From Chloroflexota bacterium (lineage in GTDB: Bacteria; Chloroflexota; Anaerolineae; UBA4142), in the NCBI GenBank assembly GCA_016200825.1, contig JACQEA010000120.1:1-7160 (forward strand): 7,160 nucleotides of DNA, in the 5' to 3' direction. Under the pieces are notes generated by a model. That model made no database searches. It saw only the letters and a list, made by a program, of their open reading frames with translations, and was not told the DNA's origin. The first letter of the stretch is position 1. Every line of letters starts with the position of its first letter. Both the position numbers and the translations under genes were made by a program. Below, piece after piece: positions 5,738 to 7,160 of this stretch.

Positions 5738-5944
5738 CTCTGTGTTCCCTGTGACCCCTGTGGTTAAATCTTCCTTGTTTTTTATTTTTTCTCTATGTTC
5801 TCTATGCGCTCTATGGCGAAATCTTTCCCGTTTCGTTTTATTTTTTTCTCTATGTTCCCTATGCTCTCTATGGCTAAATCTTTCCCGTTTCGTTTTATTT
5901 TTTTCTCTATGTTCCCTATGACCTCTATGGCTAAATCTTTCCCG
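5738..5944. repeat. 57-bp tandem repeat array (four units, last one running into a coding sequence)
   Basis: Units start at 5738 (53 bases), 5791 (57), 5848 (57) and 5905 (40, truncated). Units 2 and 3 are identical at 54 of 57 positions. Each begins CTCTATGTTCCCTATG, then a TCTATGG block, AAATCTTTCCCG, and ends in a T-rich tract. On the minus strand each unit holds three steps of about nine bases: CACAGGGGT, CACAGGGAA and CACAGAGAG in unit 1. In units 2-4 every CACAG has become CATAG. Unit 1 matches the CCACAGAG-type repeat at 2493-2509. The period equals 19 codons, so several frames stay open and give repetitive spurious ORFs. The repeats adjoin without variable spacers, so this is not a CRISPR array. 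Confidence 0.9.
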
Positions 5945-6803
5945 CTGCGCGCGCCCGCGCCAACACGCGTTGCGCGGATTTGATTGTCGGTCCGTCAATC
6001 ATTTTGCCGTCTAAGGCAAACGCGCCGCGTCCCGCGCGATTATTTTCTGCGTACGCGTCCATCACGCGTTTTGCAAACGCGATCTCCGCAGCGGTCGGCG
6101 CGAAAATCGTTTGCACCGCGTCAATTTGATTGGGATGAATGATCTGTTTGCCGCTGTATCCCAATTCAAATGCCTCGCGCGTCTCGCGCGTTAATCCTTC
6201 GCGGTCTTGATAGTTGATGTACACCATATCAATTGCCTGCAAGCCAAACGCGGCGGCGGTCGTCACCACCGCGCTGCGCGCATAGAAAACTTCTTTGCCC
6301 TCGCGCGTGCGCACCGCGCCGATGTCCGCCGCGAGGTCGTCCGCGCCAAACACCAACGCGTCCACGCGCTTGTCTGCGCTCGCAATCTCGCGCACATTCA
6401 AAACCCCGCGCGCCGATTCGATCATCGCGAGTAAACGAATTTTTCCAACTTCCCAACTCTGCGAGCGTTCGAACGCGGTAATCCAATTGCTGACCCACTT
6501 GATTTGCTCCGCGTCGTGGACTTTGGGAATTACAATTCCATCCGGACGCGCGGGCAACACCGCCGCTAAATCATCCGCCTCGAATCCCGATCCAAACGCG
6601 TTGATGCGCGCCAAGCGTTCCGTGTTTCCAAAATTCAACGCGCGTAACGCGCGCGCGATTGTTTCGCGCGCCTCTTCTTTTTTGTTCAGCGCGACGCCGT
6701 CTTCGAGATCCGGGCACGCGCAATCCACGCCGAGCGTCGTCGCTTTTTCGATTTTTTTTAGATCGTTGCCGGGCATAAAAAGCAGGGCGCGTCGCGCGCG
6801 CAT
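5931..6803 (-). CDS. CitE/CLYBL-like CoA lyase (HpcH/HpaI aldolase family), probable citramalyl-CoA or malyl-CoA lyase
   Basis: A 290-residue TIM-barrel enzyme expected to cleave a 3-hydroxy dicarboxyl-CoA thioester, such as (S)-citramalyl-CoA to pyruvate and acetyl-CoA, with Mg2+. Visible motifs are FMPGND (9-14), DLEDGVALNKKEEAR (32-46), ARIN with Arg66, IPKV (92-95), MIESARG with metal ligand Glu129, FGADDLAADIGA with metal ligand Asp156, AFGLQAIDMVYIN (185-197), GKQIIHPNQI (218-227) and MIDGP with Asp270, the position of the catalytic Asp of human CLYBL. The resemblance to CLYBL extends through FGLQAID and GKQVIHPNQI, so it is closer to that branch than to citrate-lyase CitE. The ATG overlaps the stop of the upstream MaoC gene (TAATG) with AAGGAG eight bases before it, indicating translational coupling. 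The last codons, GKI-stop, lie inside the 57-bp repeat array. Family and active site are firm; the exact substrate is inferred. Confidence 0.9.
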   Translation of the reverse strand: MRARRALLFMPGNDLKKIEKATTLGVDCACPDLEDGVALNKKEEARETIARALRALNFGNTERLARINAFGSGFEADDLAAVLPARPDGIVIPKVHDAEQIKWVSNWITAFERSQSWEVGKIRLLAMIESARGVLNVREIASADKRVDALVFGADDLAADIGAVRTREGKEVFYARSAVVTTAAAFGLQAIDMVYINYQDREGLTRETREAFELGYSGKQIIHPNQIDAVQTIFAPTAAEIAFAKRVMDAYAENNRAGRGAFALDGKMIDGPTIKSAQRVLARARAAGKI

Positions 6804-7160
6804 TATTTTTTCTCCTTTTTCAAAAACAGCACCGTGCGTTCCAACTCGATCACTGTCTCTCCATTTTGATTACGACCGATTTGTTTCACGCGCACAATGC
6901 CCGCGTCCGCGCGCGATTTTGATTCGCGTTTTTCCAAAATCTCGCTCTCGGCATAAATCGTATCGCCGTGAAAAACCGGATGCGGGTAAACGACTTTGGC
7001 GTACTCCAAGTTGCTGACGATCGTGCCTTCGGTCAAATCACTCACCGACAAGCCAACAACCAAGCCGAGCGTAAAAATTCCATTGACGATTGGTTTTCCA
7101 AATTCCGTCCGCGCCGCGAAATCGGCATTGAGATGCAACGGTTGCGTGTTCATTGTCAAC
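6803..7160 (-). CDS. MaoC-like hot-dog hydratase/dehydratase, 5' end cut off by the window edge
   Basis: The visible 118 or so residues are the C-terminal part of a MaoC-type hot-dog protein; relatives are usually about 150-170 residues, so roughly 35-45 are missing. The frame is open to the last base. The TTG at 7159-7157 is probably an internal Leu (LTMNTQPLH), not the start. The hydratase helix appears as TMNTQPLHLNADFAARTEFG; compared with the R-hydratase motif (GDxNPLHxD), His is kept, but Met-Asn replaces Gly-Asp and Gln replaces Asn. Then come VNGIFTLGLVVGLSVSDL, YPHPVFHGDTIYAESEILEK and SRADAGIVRVK, typical of MaoC proteins found beside CitE-like lyases. Likely role: hydration of mesaconyl-CoA (or reverse dehydration of methylmalyl-CoA), feeding the lyase whose start codon overlaps its stop. 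The pairing is seen; the substrate is inferred. Confidence 0.85.
   Translation of the reverse strand, partial: LTMNTQPLHLNADFAARTEFGKPIVNGIFTLGLVVGLSVSDLTEGTIVSNLEYAKVVYPHPVFHGDTIYAESEILEKRESKSRADAGIVRVKQIGRNQNGETVIELERTVLFLKKEKK

Noticed and set aside
5738..5944. CRISPR array
   Set aside because: The repeated unit fills the whole period, with no variable spacers and no cas genes.
5795..5983. 62-codon plus-strand ORF with FSMFPMLSMAKSFPF repeats that resemble membrane segments
   Set aside because: Also a translation of the 57-bp array. The hydrophobic look comes from T-rich tracts, and there is no ribosome site.
5729..5998. 89-codon minus-strand ORF with repeated HREHREKNKTKRERF
   Set aside because: It is a translation of the 57-bp array (19 codons per unit) and overlaps the end of the real lyase gene in another frame.
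6295..7017. 240-codon plus-strand ORF opposite the lyase and MaoC genes
   Set aside because: Antisense to two well-recognised genes, Ser/Arg-rich, with no motif and no upstream ribosome site of note.
7157..7159. TTG as start codon of the MaoC gene
   Set aside because: The frame stays open to the window edge and family members have about 35-45 more N-terminal residues before the TMNTxPLH block, so TTG is probably an internal Leu.

Overview
The window looks like a piece of a Chloroflexota (probably Anaerolineae-like) chromosome or metagenomic contig. This is an inference from style, not a database match. The genes are GC-rich and crowded with CGCG/GCGCGC words. The gaps are AT-richer and consist almost wholly of small dispersed repeats of kinds I associate with that phylum: CCACAGAG-type, TGTCATTCTGAGCGA-type, ACGCGGATGA-type, ACTTGCA heptamers, and a segment whose spurious translation contains 'ACPERSEW'. 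I see no rRNA, tRNA, CRISPR array, transposase or phage gene.

Layout. Positions 1-3331 are a minus-strand block. Read in transcription order it holds an M55-family D-aminopeptidase-like metallopeptidase (3331-2519), a fused alpha-beta E1 of a 2-oxoacid dehydrogenase (2420-345) and a VapB/AbrB-type antitoxin (299-69). A possible start codon for a further gene lies at the left edge. Positions 3332-3836 are a gap with a 115-bp nested inverted-repeat element, a heptamer tandem repeat, a good sigma70-like promoter and more nested repeats. Positions 3837-5584 encode, on the plus strand, a CocE/NonD (X-Pro dipeptidyl-peptidase-like) serine hydrolase broken by a one-base frameshift near 4187. Positions 5585-5930 lie between convergent genes and hold a 71-bp duplication of the hydrolase gene's 3' end, a possible terminator and a 57-bp tandem array. 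Positions 5931-7160 are a minus-strand pair: a MaoC-like hydratase, cut by the right edge, and a CitE/CLYBL-like CoA lyase joined by a TAATG stop/start overlap.

Function. The MaoC-CitE pair fits a hydratase plus lyase acting on C5 dicarboxyl-CoA (mesaconyl-CoA, then citramalyl-CoA, then pyruvate plus acetyl-CoA). The E1 would decarboxylate a 2-oxoacid, but its E2 and E3 partners are not in the window. The peptidase and the broken hydrolase suggest peptide or ester catabolism.

The most unusual feature is how the repeats meet the genes. Both convergent genes appear to take their last codons and stop codons from intergenic repeat units, and one repeat has duplicated a gene tail. I found no convincing new defence or mobile system.
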